NCBI RefSeq assembly: GCF_000293805.1
Contig: NZ_AMBZ01000001.1
Span: 186,001 to 250,000 of the forward strand
Direction: 5' to 3'
DNA from: Paenibacillus alvei DSM 29
GTDB taxonomy: Bacteria; Bacillota; Bacilli; Paenibacillales; Paenibacillaceae
Length of the DNA stretch: 64,000 nt
Part shown: positions 8,001 to 16,009 of the stretch, one piece after another
Numbering within the stretch: the stretch's first letter is position 1
Layout: each line of letters begins with the position of its first letter
The notes under the pieces: generated by a model
The model's database searches: none
Told to the model about the DNA's origin: nothing
Seen by the model: the letters and a program-made list of their open reading frames with translations, nothing else
Position numbers and translations under genes: made by a program

Positions 8001-9212
8001 ATGGAAACATGGAAGAAAAATTTATGGATTCTATGGTTTGGTACATTCATTGTTTCATCAAGCTTTTCCATGGTTGTCCCGTTCCTGCCGCTCTTTTTGA
8101 TTCAGATTGGTGTAAAGGATCATATTGAGCTGTGGTCGGGTATCTTATTCAGCAGCGTATTTCTAGCTGGTGCCATCTCCTCTCCGTTCTGGGGGGCAAT
8201 TGGTGATAAATACGGTCGCAAGCCGATGATCATCCGAGCCGGAATTGTGCTATTTGTGACGTACATCATGCTGGCCTTTGTTACAAATCAGCACCAGCTG
8301 CTGGTGATTCGCATCTTGCAAGGTCTACTGACAGGCTTTATCCCGGGATCAATTGCGCTCGTCGGTACGAGTACGCCGGAAAAGAAGGTCGGTTATGCCT
8401 TATCGATGATGGCGACCGCCACCGCGACCGGGACCATTATGGGCCCGCTCCTTGGCGGCATCCTATCGAAGCTATTCGACAGCCGACTGACATTCGCATG
8501 TGCAGGTGTCTTGTGCTTGATCGCAACACTGCTCGTAATTTTCTGGGTGAAAGAGGAGAACTTCGTTCCTACCAAGGATAGCGGCTCGATCGTCAATACC
8601 ATTCGGATCGCATCTGTCAATCGTCCATTTATGATTGTACTTCTGCTGTCTCTGTTGACTCAATTCTCGGTCATGACGATTGAACCCGTTCTGCCTCTCT
8701 ATATTGTAGAGATCGGACATTCGGCGAAGGACGCCTCCCTAGTTGCAGGATTTGTGTTCTCGCTTGTTGGTATTGCAAGTATTCTATTCGCAGCAAGATG
8801 GGGGAAGCTTGCCGACCGTATCGGCTTCCAGAAGGTTCTTCTGATCGGCCTGCTTGCGGGTGGTATCGGTACACTCGCTCAAATTCCGTTCCAAAATATA
8901 TGGTGGTTCTCGATTATTCGCTTTACATATGGCATCTTCTTCTGTGCTGTGTTCCCAGCATTAAATGGACTCGTAGTGCGGACAACAGATAGTGATTTCC
9001 GCGGACGCGCTTTTAGTTTGAACCAGACCGCGAATCAATTTGGCGGAATGCTCGGCCCGCTCGTCGGGGGAGCAATTAGCGGTATCTTCTCGATTCATAT
9101 GGTATTCTGGGTCACCGGTATACTGCTGCTCGCTACGATGGGTCTGGCCTTCTGGACGCAGCGCACCGCTCCCGTACCCGTAAGTGCTTCTGGTATCAAC
9201 AAAAAGGGATAA
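8001..9212 (+). CDS. MFS drug-efflux-type transporter
   Basis: A 403-residue protein with 12 predicted membrane helices. The loop 2-3 motif GAIGDKYGRKPMIIRAG is canonical for the major facilitator superfamily. GLLTGFIPGSIALVGT and GTIMGPLLGGILS match drug:proton antiporters of the MdtG/YfmO kind. The expected activity is proton-coupled export of small hydrophobic compounds; the substrate cannot be told. ATG 8001 follows ACAGGAG. It is monocistronic with its own terminator, and there is no regulator gene next to it. Confidence 0.85.
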   Translation: METWKKNLWILWFGTFIVSSSFSMVVPFLPLFLIQIGVKDHIELWSGILFSSVFLAGAISSPFWGAIGDKYGRKPMIIRAGIVLFVTYIMLAFVTNQHQLLVIRILQGLLTGFIPGSIALVGTSTPEKKVGYALSMMATATATGTIMGPLLGGILSKLFDSRLTFACAGVLCLIATLLVIFWVKEENFVPTKDSGSIVNTIRIASVNRPFMIVLLLSLLTQFSVMTIEPVLPLYIVEIGHSAKDASLVAGFVFSLVGIASILFAARWGKLADRIGFQKVLLIGLLAGGIGTLAQIPFQNIWWFSIIRFTYGIFFCAVFPALNGLVVRTTDSDFRGRAFSLNQTANQFGGMLGPLVGGAISGIFSIHMVFWVTGILLLATMGLAFWTQRTAPVPVSASGINKKG

Positions 9213-9255
9213 TGTTATAAAGCACTAATCACTGCAAAATTTTCATAGTAATCAT

Positions 9256-9305
9256 AAGGGGCTATCGTCACTGCAACATGGGTTGCGAGTGATGAGCCCC
9301 TTTTC
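9256..9305 (+). terminator. Terminator of MFS gene
   Basis: A long hairpin: outer stem AAGGGGCT/AGCCCCTT, inner pairs TCACT/AGTGA and CAAC/GTTG, followed by TTTT. It starts 43 bases after the stop codon. Confidence 0.8.
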
Positions 9306-9476
9306 CATTCCCCAATAGAAGGTTGAGATTCTCCTTACCGAGTTGGTTCTTAATTTCTCCAATAGGTCGATAATATTGTCCGCCTATCGCCTACATACGC
9401 TTACTTCATCAGCGTTCACAATGTTCATTTCATATCCGTCCGCAAACATAATTGTGATTTGTCATCTCCATTTCAT

Positions 9477-9514
9477 TAAAAAAGATGCTCCCTCAATGAA
9501 GGGAACATCTTTTT
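9477..9514 (-). terminator. Terminator of the permease operon
   Basis: Stem AAAAAGATG ... CATCTTTTT with inner TCCCT/AGGGA pairs, ending in T residues in both directions. It sits about 50 bases downstream of the minus-strand permease pair. Between it and the MFS terminator (9306-9476) I see nothing. Confidence 0.75.
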
Positions 9515-9564
9515 GTTCGTCTTAATCTGGTTCGTTTACACAAGACTACTTACCCGGGTCACTT

Positions 9565-10467
9565 TTATAAATACGATCCCATTCTGCGGTTAAAATGACG
9601 TCTTAGGCCCTCTCCCAATAGATTGAAGGTAAGCACCGTCAGCAGGATCGCGAGCGCTGGGTAAAAGACAAAGGTAAATTTGCTTACATAAATATCTCTG
9701 CGTGTCTCTGCCAGCAAAGACACCCAGTTCATGCTCGTATTCAGGAACTTCATAGTGAAGTAATTAACCTCCACCCAGTTATGCGTCAAGAAAATACTCA
9801 ATACGCCTAATTGTCCAATAAGCAGCATAACCTTGCCTACATCAATACAGAAGTTTATGATGATTTCCGGAACGAGCGACGGCATATAATAATTGCGAAC
9901 CATGCGCCATCTGCTTAATCCCAGCGACTCCCCTGCCTCCACGAACAGTTCATGCGAGATATGGTTCGCTTGCTGCTGCACGATATATGCTACCCGTCCA
10001 ACTTCAAGCAGAGCCAAGATCGGAATAACCCACATGATGCGATTGCTCGAGTATTGAATGAAAGGCATACTAAGCAATAAAATAGCCGAGAAAATAACAG
10101 GCAAAAACGTAAAGATTTGATTGAAACTTGTCAGTATCCAATGGGCAATCCCCTTCTGCTTATAGGCAAACAGACCTAAAGGCACTGCTATCATATAGCG
10201 CAGCAGAGCGATGCAAAATACAATATAAATCGTTTCCTTCGTCCCCACGACAAGCTTGCTCAAGTTGTCGACTCCATTCTTATCGGAGCCGAGCCAATTC
10301 AAATCCGAAGGTTGGAACGGAGGCAGCATGAGCTTGCCCTGCTCTGACCATCTATGTTTTTCAGGCGACAGCGACTTGTCTATGAACGGCAATTCCGGAC
10401 CGAGGAACATGACAAAGAGGATGACGGCCAGCATCGCCCCACCGATCCATAGGGTATAGTTTTTCAA
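9565..10467 (-). CDS. OppC/DppC-type ABC transporter permease
   Basis: A 300-residue protein with an N-terminal membrane anchor, a 60-residue external segment and five further helices. The cytoplasmic coupling loop AGESLGLSRWRMVRNYYMPS is the EAA motif of binding-protein-dependent importers. The start is TTG 10465-10467. The 13-base gap after the upstream gene holds AAAGGAG, and longer in-frame starts would overlap that gene and its ribosome site. It pairs with the OppB-like gene upstream as a heterodimeric channel, probably for peptides or nickel-type ligands. No binding protein or ATPase gene accompanies the pair, so partners must be encoded elsewhere. Confidence 0.8.
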   Translation of the reverse strand: MKNYTLWIGGAMLAVILFVMFLGPELPFIDKSLSPEKHRWSEQGKLMLPPFQPSDLNWLGSDKNGVDNLSKLVVGTKETIYIVFCIALLRYMIAVPLGLFAYKQKGIAHWILTSFNQIFTFLPVIFSAILLLSMPFIQYSSNRIMWVIPILALLEVGRVAYIVQQQANHISHELFVEAGESLGLSRWRMVRNYYMPSLVPEIIINFCIDVGKVMLLIGQLGVLSIFLTHNWVEVNYFTMKFLNTSMNWVSLLAETRRDIYVSKFTFVFYPALAILLTVLTFNLLGEGLRRHFNRRMGSYL

Positions 10468-10480
10468 TGAGGACACTCCT

Positions 10481-11392
10481 TTATCTCGATCTCGGTGTAA
10501 CGGAACGCTTCGCAATGAAGGAAATCCACTGGACGAGCACAATCATAATCATGAAGCAGCAGGCGATTCCAATGATAACGCCCGGCTCATAATTCTCACC
10601 AGATCCAAAGCTTGTATCATAATCAATCGCTTGGAACAAACGGTAGGCTGCACCCGGATAACTCATTAAATATTCGACCATTAGTAAATTAGACAGCAAG
10701 TATCCGAACAAGGAAGGCAAGTGGGACAATATCGTCCCCAAGCTGTTGCGGCCCACATGCTTGTACAAAATCATTCGCTCCGCCACGCCCTTCGCTTTCG
10801 CGACCTGAATATACATCTGGCCTTCTTGTCCTGCAATGGCGGCACTCGTAATTCTAGCAATATACATAGCCGGATATATGGAAACAAGTACAGATGGAAT
10901 AAGAAAAGCATACCACTCTTTTTGCTCAAAAAAATGAATAAACGGCATATACCGAATTACAAACCATTGAATAAGCAGTACAACCATAAAGTCAGGCACG
11001 GACTGAAACAGCCACGTCGTTCCGTTCCCAATCGCATTCCATTTTGATTTGGATAGCTTATAGTCTGCAAGCCCCTTCATGACACCAAGTATCGAGCTTA
11101 GTAAAAAGCCGATCACGATAATCGTCAAGCTTTTCCCGATCGCTGTCTGTACTACAGCACCTATGGGCTCCTCATAACGCGTTACTCCTAAGGTATGATC
11201 TACAAAGACACCGTGCAGGAAGCCTGTAATGTTGTCGGCATACTGCGACCAACTGAAATGATAGCTTGCCGACATCTTATAACCTTGCAGGCCAATATCG
11301 AGCTTGCGTGGAAATAACACGATAAGCACAACTACAAGTAATGCAAAAATGCTTAGGCATAGTGATTTCAACATATGCAGTACTAGATTCAT
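10481..11392 (-). CDS. OppB/DppB-type ABC transporter permease
   Basis: A 303-residue, six-helix permease. The coupling loop AGQEGQMYIQVAKAKGVAE matches the EAA---G motif of OppB/DppB subunits, and the large first external loop (residues ~30-85) is typical. It is the first gene of a two-gene operon; GGAGG precedes ATG 11392. The C-terminal half of the family signature (SYPGAAYRLFQAID) corresponds to the usual YPGLG segment. It should form the translocation pore with the downstream OppC-like protein. Function is inferred; the ligand is unknown because no substrate-binding protein lies nearby. Confidence 0.8.
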   Translation of the reverse strand: MNLVLHMLKSLCLSIFALLVVVLIVLFPRKLDIGLQGYKMSASYHFSWSQYADNITGFLHGVFVDHTLGVTRYEEPIGAVVQTAIGKSLTIIVIGFLLSSILGVMKGLADYKLSKSKWNAIGNGTTWLFQSVPDFMVVLLIQWFVIRYMPFIHFFEQKEWYAFLIPSVLVSIYPAMYIARITSAAIAGQEGQMYIQVAKAKGVAERMILYKHVGRNSLGTILSHLPSLFGYLLSNLLMVEYLMSYPGAAYRLFQAIDYDTSFGSGENYEPGVIIGIACCFMIMIVLVQWISFIAKRSVTPRSR

Positions 11393-11604
11393 AATTTCCT
11401 CCTGCGCACCCTCTCCAGATCCTTATGATAGTGATACCATATCATTCCTGCATTGTGAAGACTATGAAATACTGATTTGGATATTTAATCCATAAGGTGG
11501 ATAGTTATTCGTCCCCCTACGCAAAAAAGCCGTCCATTCCCAATCCAAATTGAAAATGCACAGCCGTCGCGATTTTCTTTTTCTATGCTCCCGGATTACC
11601 GAAT

Positions 11605-12183
11605 CTACGAATCTGCATCGCCCTTCTGACATACATATACAAAGGCTGGGGGGACATTCAAGAGTACAAAGTGGATGTTTTGAATATCGAAATAACGGGA
11701 TAACTGCGGCTTCATCTGCTGGGAATATTGAAAGGCGATGAATAATCCCCCTGGCTTAAGTGAAGCATGAATTTGCCCAATGAGGTGTTCTCTTAGCTGC
11801 TGTGGGAAGTTGTAGAAGGGAAGGCCACTCAGCACGCAATCCAGCTGCTTTATGTTTTCTCGATCCAATACTTTGTCAAGCTCGCCAGCATCGGGATAAC
11901 AAGCGTAGTCTGGAAAACTGTTCGTCAATCGGGCAAGCAGTATTGGATCTTTTTCAAATAAAAGAACTTTTGCCGCATCCGGCTTCACCGCATCAATGAA
12001 TGTGGTAATTGCTCCTGTGCCCGCACCTAATTCAGCTACATGTTGTATCTCTTGCCATGCTACAGAGCCCAACATGCGCTGTGCAAGGAACTTAGAGCTA
12101 GGTATAATGCTCCCAATCTGTCGAGGTGATCGAATGAATGTTTTCAAAAATAAAAACTTTTCCTGAATGGTGTTCGTACTCAT
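11605..12183 (-). CDS. SAM-dependent methyltransferase, phospholipid N-methyltransferase-like
   Basis: A 192-residue Rossmann methyltransferase. The SAM-binding motif I is HVAELGAGTGAITTFI, with an acidic post-I strand (LLFEKDP) and a motif IV-like LDCVLSGLPFYNFP. The opening FLKTFIRSPRQIGSIIPSSK is shared by PmtA-type phosphatidylethanolamine N-methyltransferases and related small enzymes. It is distantly like KsgA-type rRNA dimethyltransferases, so the substrate is uncertain. ATG 12183 follows GGGGAGAAG. It is a single gene; no partner in phospholipid metabolism is next to it. Confidence 0.75.
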   Translation of the reverse strand: MSTNTIQEKFLFLKTFIRSPRQIGSIIPSSKFLAQRMLGSVAWQEIQHVAELGAGTGAITTFIDAVKPDAAKVLLFEKDPILLARLTNSFPDYACYPDAGELDKVLDRENIKQLDCVLSGLPFYNFPQQLREHLIGQIHASLKPGGLFIAFQYSQQMKPQLSRYFDIQNIHFVLLNVPPAFVYVCQKGDADS

Positions 12184-12365
12184 ATGACTTCTCCCCTTCG
12201 TACTTCTTCCTGGATGTTCTTATCATATCCAACATGTCTTGGGATCATAGGGGAATTGTTCTGAAGAAGTAATAAATGAGTTCGTAAAGATTTCTGAATG
12301 GAATGGACAACTTCCATATCTATGCTTAATAGTAACACGGTAATTCTAAAAAACGTATAGAGGAT

Positions 12366-12399
12366 ATAAAAAATCGGCCCGCATCGAGTTGATCCGGGC
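12366..12399 (-). terminator. Terminator of Mrr-like gene
   Basis: On the minus strand GCCCG ... CGGGC (with inner AT/AT pairs) is followed by ATTTTTTAT. It starts about 50 bases past the stop of the Mrr-like gene. The rest of 12184-12449 shows no feature. Confidence 0.55.
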
Positions 12400-12449
12400 A
12401 ATCAGTAAGTTAGAAATGTATTCTGTTCCTGAAGCTTCCTAGCGTATCA

Positions 12450-13211
12450 TCATATAGATTGCGTATGTCTGCATTTCGGATAGGTTGAGCATCCCCAAAA
12501 TGCTTGTCCTTGCTTACTTTTTCTTCTCACCATTGGGGAGCCGCAAGTACAAGTCTTTGACGCAGTTGCTGCACTTTCCTTACTACCTTTCTTCCACTCT
12601 GCTTTTGCAGTTTCTATTTCCTGACGGCTTTTCTTCGAAGTTCTTTTGCCGGGATTCCACTTCCCCCATGAACGAAGCTTTTGTTCAATTAGTGCACCAT
12701 GCCAATAATCCACTTTGAATTGCTCAGCTTCTTTCTTAGCTGGCCCAGTCAAATCTGAAGTCGTAACCAATAAGGACAGAATACAATCATGATTTCGCTT
12801 AGCTCCAACGAGTTCACGAACTGTCTGCACAGGAACCTTATGGTGACTTGCATAGCATTTCGCTTGAACAGCAGTCTTCTCTCCTCGTCGATCCGTAATC
12901 ACAAGGTCCACGCCTCCGTCGCTTCCGCCGACCCCGACCTCTGTGACCCCATAGCCTTGATCTCGGAAATAAAGGGCCAACAGACGCTCAAACTCAACCC
13001 CAGTCAAATCCTCTAACTTACTTGATAAAATTGCTTCATCTTCTCGACAACGTGTTGAGGCTCTATTTATAGTCCCTCTCTTTGTCCGATTTTGGGACGC
13101 TCTCCCGTTCTTCTTCGGTGACTTCTTACCTTGAAGCGCAGCCATGATCGAGATCCCAAGCAAAATTGCGATTACAACAACCGCGATCAACATCCATTCA
13201 TTGTTTCCCAT
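12450..13211 (-). CDS. Membrane-anchored Mrr-like nuclease with topoisomerase-type zinc finger
   Basis: A 253-residue protein in four parts. A membrane helix spans residues ~7-26. A basic linker follows. An Mrr_cat/PD-(D/E)xK nuclease core (LTGVEFERLLALYF, GGSDGGVDLVITDRRGEK, AVQAKCY) supplies Asp and Gln-x-Lys catalytic residues. A C-terminal C4 zinc finger of the topoisomerase type (CTCGSPMV ... WGCSTYPKC) ends the protein. Mrr enzymes cut modified DNA; anchored versions are widespread but not well characterised and might act on incoming DNA. There is no methyltransferase or specificity subunit nearby. ATG 13211 follows AGGAGAG. Domain calls are secure; the biological role is inference. Confidence 0.85.
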   Translation of the reverse strand: MGNNEWMLIAVVVIAILLGISIMAALQGKKSPKKNGRASQNRTKRGTINRASTRCREDEAILSSKLEDLTGVEFERLLALYFRDQGYGVTEVGVGGSDGGVDLVITDRRGEKTAVQAKCYASHHKVPVQTVRELVGAKRNHDCILSLLVTTSDLTGPAKKEAEQFKVDYWHGALIEQKLRSWGKWNPGKRTSKKSRQEIETAKAEWKKGSKESAATASKTCTCGSPMVRRKSKQGQAFWGCSTYPKCRHTQSI

Positions 13212-13357
13212 GATAAATCTCTCTCCTGTTGTTCGTATATCAACATTTTACAACTTGGAAACATTTTGATAAACCCTTGAAATGTCTGCCTCCTACAGTT
13301 CCCCTCAATCAAGCAGCGAATAAAAAAATAAGCAATCCTTAAACAAGCAGCCAAAGC

Positions 13358-13402
13358 CAAAGAAGCCCTTATCCACCTTGTACGGTTGGTAAGGGCTTTA
13401 CT
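13358..13402 (-). terminator. Terminator of radical SAM gene
   Basis: Stem AAGCCCTTA ... TAAGGGCTT with further CCA/TGG pairs, followed on the minus strand by ttctttgg. It lies about 85 bases past the stop of the radical SAM gene and before the Mrr-like gene. Confidence 0.6.
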
Positions 13403-13485
13403 TCTTGCAATATTTGTAATGCTCGAACCAAAAAGAACTTTCCTCTCCTCGATCCTCTATTCGTTTCGATCGCCAATCCATCGTC

Positions 13486-14361
13486 CTATGTGCCGAAGCG
13501 TTTGCGATATCCGCATTTGCGGCACAGCTCTTCCACAGCTTCTCTGCGAGAGAATCCATAGAACAGGTTGTTGGCTCGCTCACTTTCGACGATCTCTGAG
13601 AACGAGTCCTGATTCACGTTACCGAGGTTAATGACACCTTCCCCATCCAGGCAGCAAGGCACGACTGTACCATCGACCAATATCGCAGCTTGTGTGCGAA
13701 GCGCATGACAGAAGCCTTTGCCTTCATCTTCAGGAGCATTCAAGCTCGGCCATTCAAATTCATGGTCTTGATTCAAATAGACACGATCCGCAATTTTGAC
13801 ACCGCTGCCCGGAACGATCTTCTCTTCAATTCGGAAGTCCAAATTGAATTCTTTTTCGATAATTTCAAGCGTCTCGCGGTTGCGATTCCGCTCCATGTTT
13901 GTTTTATTATCTTGCGTCAAATTCCACAGCCGGAACGAGAAAATGACCTTATGCTCTTCAGCCTCACGCACGAACTCCAAAATATCGGCAAGATATTTGT
14001 CACGGTTCTCCGAGCCAATATGGCCATCGAAGCTGTGGAGCGAGAAGTTCATCTGGCGCAGCGCTGGCTTGCCAAGCAGCTTATGCTTGTTCTTGCGTAT
14101 GAGCGTCCCGTTTGTCGTAATATTGACCTTAAATCCCTTCTCATGGGCTGCGTCCAATATTTCATCAATCTTCGGATGGAGCAGGGGCTCCCCTTTGACA
14201 TGCAAATAAATGTGCTTCGTATGCGGCTTAATCTCATCTAGAATATGATGGAATGCATCCAGCTTCATGAAGTTCGCCTTGCGCTCCGTCGGCGGGCAGA
14301 ATGTACAAGCCAGGTTGCATACGCTGGTCAGCTCTATATATACTTTTTTGAACGTTTTCAA
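13486..14361 (-). CDS. Radical SAM/SPASM domain protein
   Basis: A 291-residue protein. The radical SAM cluster motif is CNLACTFC (Cys15, Cys19, Cys22), followed by the GEP-type segment VKGEPLLHP and the NITTNGTL strand. A C-terminal SPASM-like Cys set (GFCHALR, VPCCLDGEG, LCRKCGY) would bind an auxiliary Fe-S cluster. Such proteins modify peptides or other substrates; the N-terminal LTSVCNLACTFCPPTER is common to a Bacillales group of unknown substrate. No precursor peptide gene is adjacent. The start is TTG 14361 after a weak GGGGAA, so a different start is possible. Confidence 0.8.
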   Translation of the reverse strand: MKTFKKVYIELTSVCNLACTFCPPTERKANFMKLDAFHHILDEIKPHTKHIYLHVKGEPLLHPKIDEILDAAHEKGFKVNITTNGTLIRKNKHKLLGKPALRQMNFSLHSFDGHIGSENRDKYLADILEFVREAEEHKVIFSFRLWNLTQDNKTNMERNRNRETLEIIEKEFNLDFRIEEKIVPGSGVKIADRVYLNQDHEFEWPSLNAPEDEGKGFCHALRTQAAILVDGTVVPCCLDGEGVINLGNVNQDSFSEIVESERANNLFYGFSRREAVEELCRKCGYRKRFGT

Positions 14362-14577
14362 GATTGTTCCCCATTCTATTGTAGTAGTTCCGAACTTTCC
14401 TCATCCTCTACTATGCACGAAAACGCCCCTGCATTCAACTTATTCCAAGCGGAACATTCAGGCACTAACACGAAAGAGCATAATGCAGTCTACTGGAAAT
14501 CCACGACTGGAAAATCAGAGGGGATACCGTCATTAGATTCGAACATCACATTCTTTTCCTTTTCCTTTTCCTGTACA

Positions 14578-14607
14578 GAAAAAAGACCCTTATCAGGAAG
14601 GGTCTCT
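14578..14607 (-). terminator. Terminator of DUF1349 gene
   Basis: Minus strand AGACCCTT, 6-base loop, AAGGGTCT followed by TTTTTTC. A textbook intrinsic terminator about 55 bases past the DUF1349 stop. The remainder of 14362-14577 holds only the radical SAM upstream region. Confidence 0.85.
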
Positions 14608-14659
14608 CTGGATACCATTTCGCTTATAAACGTGAAAAACAGTCTCGTGCAAGAACAAG

Positions 14660-15298
14660 TTACGCATATACTTGCGTGCGATCATCAGAAAGTTCTTCAA
14701 TCGTTATGTAATCAAAATGCGCCTCATATCCTTCGCCCTGCGGACTGCAGGCATAGATGCCCACTTGAATTGGTTTGGACTCCTGCTCGAACAAATGTGT
14801 CATGCGGAGCTGCTTCCAGGCAGAACCGTCAAGCGAGTAATCGACATAAAAATCATTGCTGATTCGTGAAATACGGAAATAAAGCGGAGCCTCGCCGTTA
14901 TCGACTTCTTGGGTCGACCAATCCGAATAGCCGTGGTTAGTCACAACCGCGCCGAGCTTGTTGCTGGCATCCGGGATATACTCTACAGATGTTTTGAGCC
15001 AAGTGTCTGGCGAATAGCGAACCATTAATCCTGCCTGGTCATAACGGTGTACAGGATACGAGCAGACCTTCGTCGTCAATCTGAAGTTCCCTTCCAGCTC
15101 CCTATATAGAAAATGTCCATTATCGACCTGAAAGCCATAATGCGTCTTTTGCCAGTAGTCGGTTTCTTTGGCAGTACGAACAATGAGTCTTGCTGTTTCT
15201 TTATTGATTTCCCAATCCCGGGGCGGCGAGTACCACTTCAAACTGTTGTTCAATTGCCCATTGCTGAAATCTTCATTCAGCCGAATTGAATTGCTCAT
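14660..15298 (-). CDS. DUF1349 family protein (concanavalin-like fold)
   Basis: A 212-residue beta-rich protein of the DUF1349 family. Recognisable segments are YDQAGLMVRYSPDTWLKTSVEYIPD, GYSDWSTQEVDNGEAPLYFRISR and YSLDGSAWKQLRM. The family adopts a lectin-like jelly roll and is often fused to or found beside glycoside hydrolases; it probably binds carbohydrate, though function is not established. The start is ATG 15298, with GGAGG eight bases before it; upstream in-frame ATGs have no site. There is no signal peptide. It is a single gene with a good terminator. Confidence 0.8.
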   Translation of the reverse strand: MSNSIRLNEDFSNGQLNNSLKWYSPPRDWEINKETARLIVRTAKETDYWQKTHYGFQVDNGHFLYRELEGNFRLTTKVCSYPVHRYDQAGLMVRYSPDTWLKTSVEYIPDASNKLGAVVTNHGYSDWSTQEVDNGEAPLYFRISRISNDFYVDYSLDGSAWKQLRMTHLFEQESKPIQVGIYACSPQGEGYEAHFDYITIEELSDDRTQVYA

Positions 15299-15390
15299 CT
15301 GAATTGCCTCCATGTCGTAGTCTCTCTTCATCATAGGAGGAATCAGCCGCATTGTACAGAGCAAAGCCCAAGGTTAAGGGAAACCATAAT

Positions 15391-15855
15391 TTATGAAGTG
15401 ACCTGTGGAGTATCCTGCTCCAAAATAATGTCATTCAATACAAGACGAACAGGCGCGCTGATCGTATCTCCTACCGGACAGGTGCGCTCAATGAACTGCA
15501 CGAATTGTTCGACTTGCTCATAGGAAGCACTGGTCTTGACATGAATGTTGTAGCGAATTTCGGAGTAGCCTCGGCGGACGTCCGACTTGTTCATAAAGCC
15601 GTCCGTATCCAAATCCCCCTCGAGCTCAACAAAAAATTGCTCCAAATCAATATTGAACTTGCGGGCGTATGCTCTCGCCACAATGGACTGGCAAGCGCCT
15701 AATGCACACAGCACTACTTCTACCGGGTTCATTGCCGTGTCCGTACCGCCTAAAGATTTGGGCTCATCAATCGTTATCTCGAAATTTCTCGATCTGGCCT
15801 TTACAACCATACCCTTTTGCAAATGTGCAGTAGCAGTAAATGTCTCAAGTGGCAT
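15391..15855 (-). CDS. OsmC family peroxide-detoxifying protein
   Basis: A 154-residue OsmC/Ohr-fold protein. The two redox Cys of the family are Cys55 (ALGACQSI) and Cys126 (ERTCPVGD), with the upstream NPVEVVLCALGAC helix. OsmC proteins reduce organic hydroperoxides; this length and pattern fit the OsmC-like YhfA type rather than Ohr. ATG 15855 follows GGCGAGGTC at moderate spacing. The 92-base gap to the DUF1349 gene has no obvious terminator, so read-through between the two minus-strand genes is possible. Confidence 0.85.
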   Translation of the reverse strand: MPLETFTATAHLQKGMVVKARSRNFEITIDEPKSLGGTDTAMNPVEVVLCALGACQSIVARAYARKFNIDLEQFFVELEGDLDTDGFMNKSDVRRGYSEIRYNIHVKTSASYEQVEQFVQFIERTCPVGDTISAPVRLVLNDIILEQDTPQVTS

Positions 15856-15944
15856 TCACACGACCTCGCCTTCCTAATTTTAACCAATATTATATCACGG
15901 TTATAAAATATGAATAGTATAATTTTGCATAACGCGATGAAAGG

Positions 15945-15977
15945 AAGAAAAGGAGACTGCAGCATTCTGCAATCTCC
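15945..15977 (-). terminator. Terminator of ABC-F gene
   Basis: Minus strand GGAGATTGCAG, 4-base loop, CTGCAGTCTCC followed by TTTTCTT. It lies 33 bases past the ABC-F stop codon. Confidence 0.75.
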
Positions 15978-16009
15978 CCCCTGTTGATCGAGCTGTAAAC
16001 CGGCAGCCC

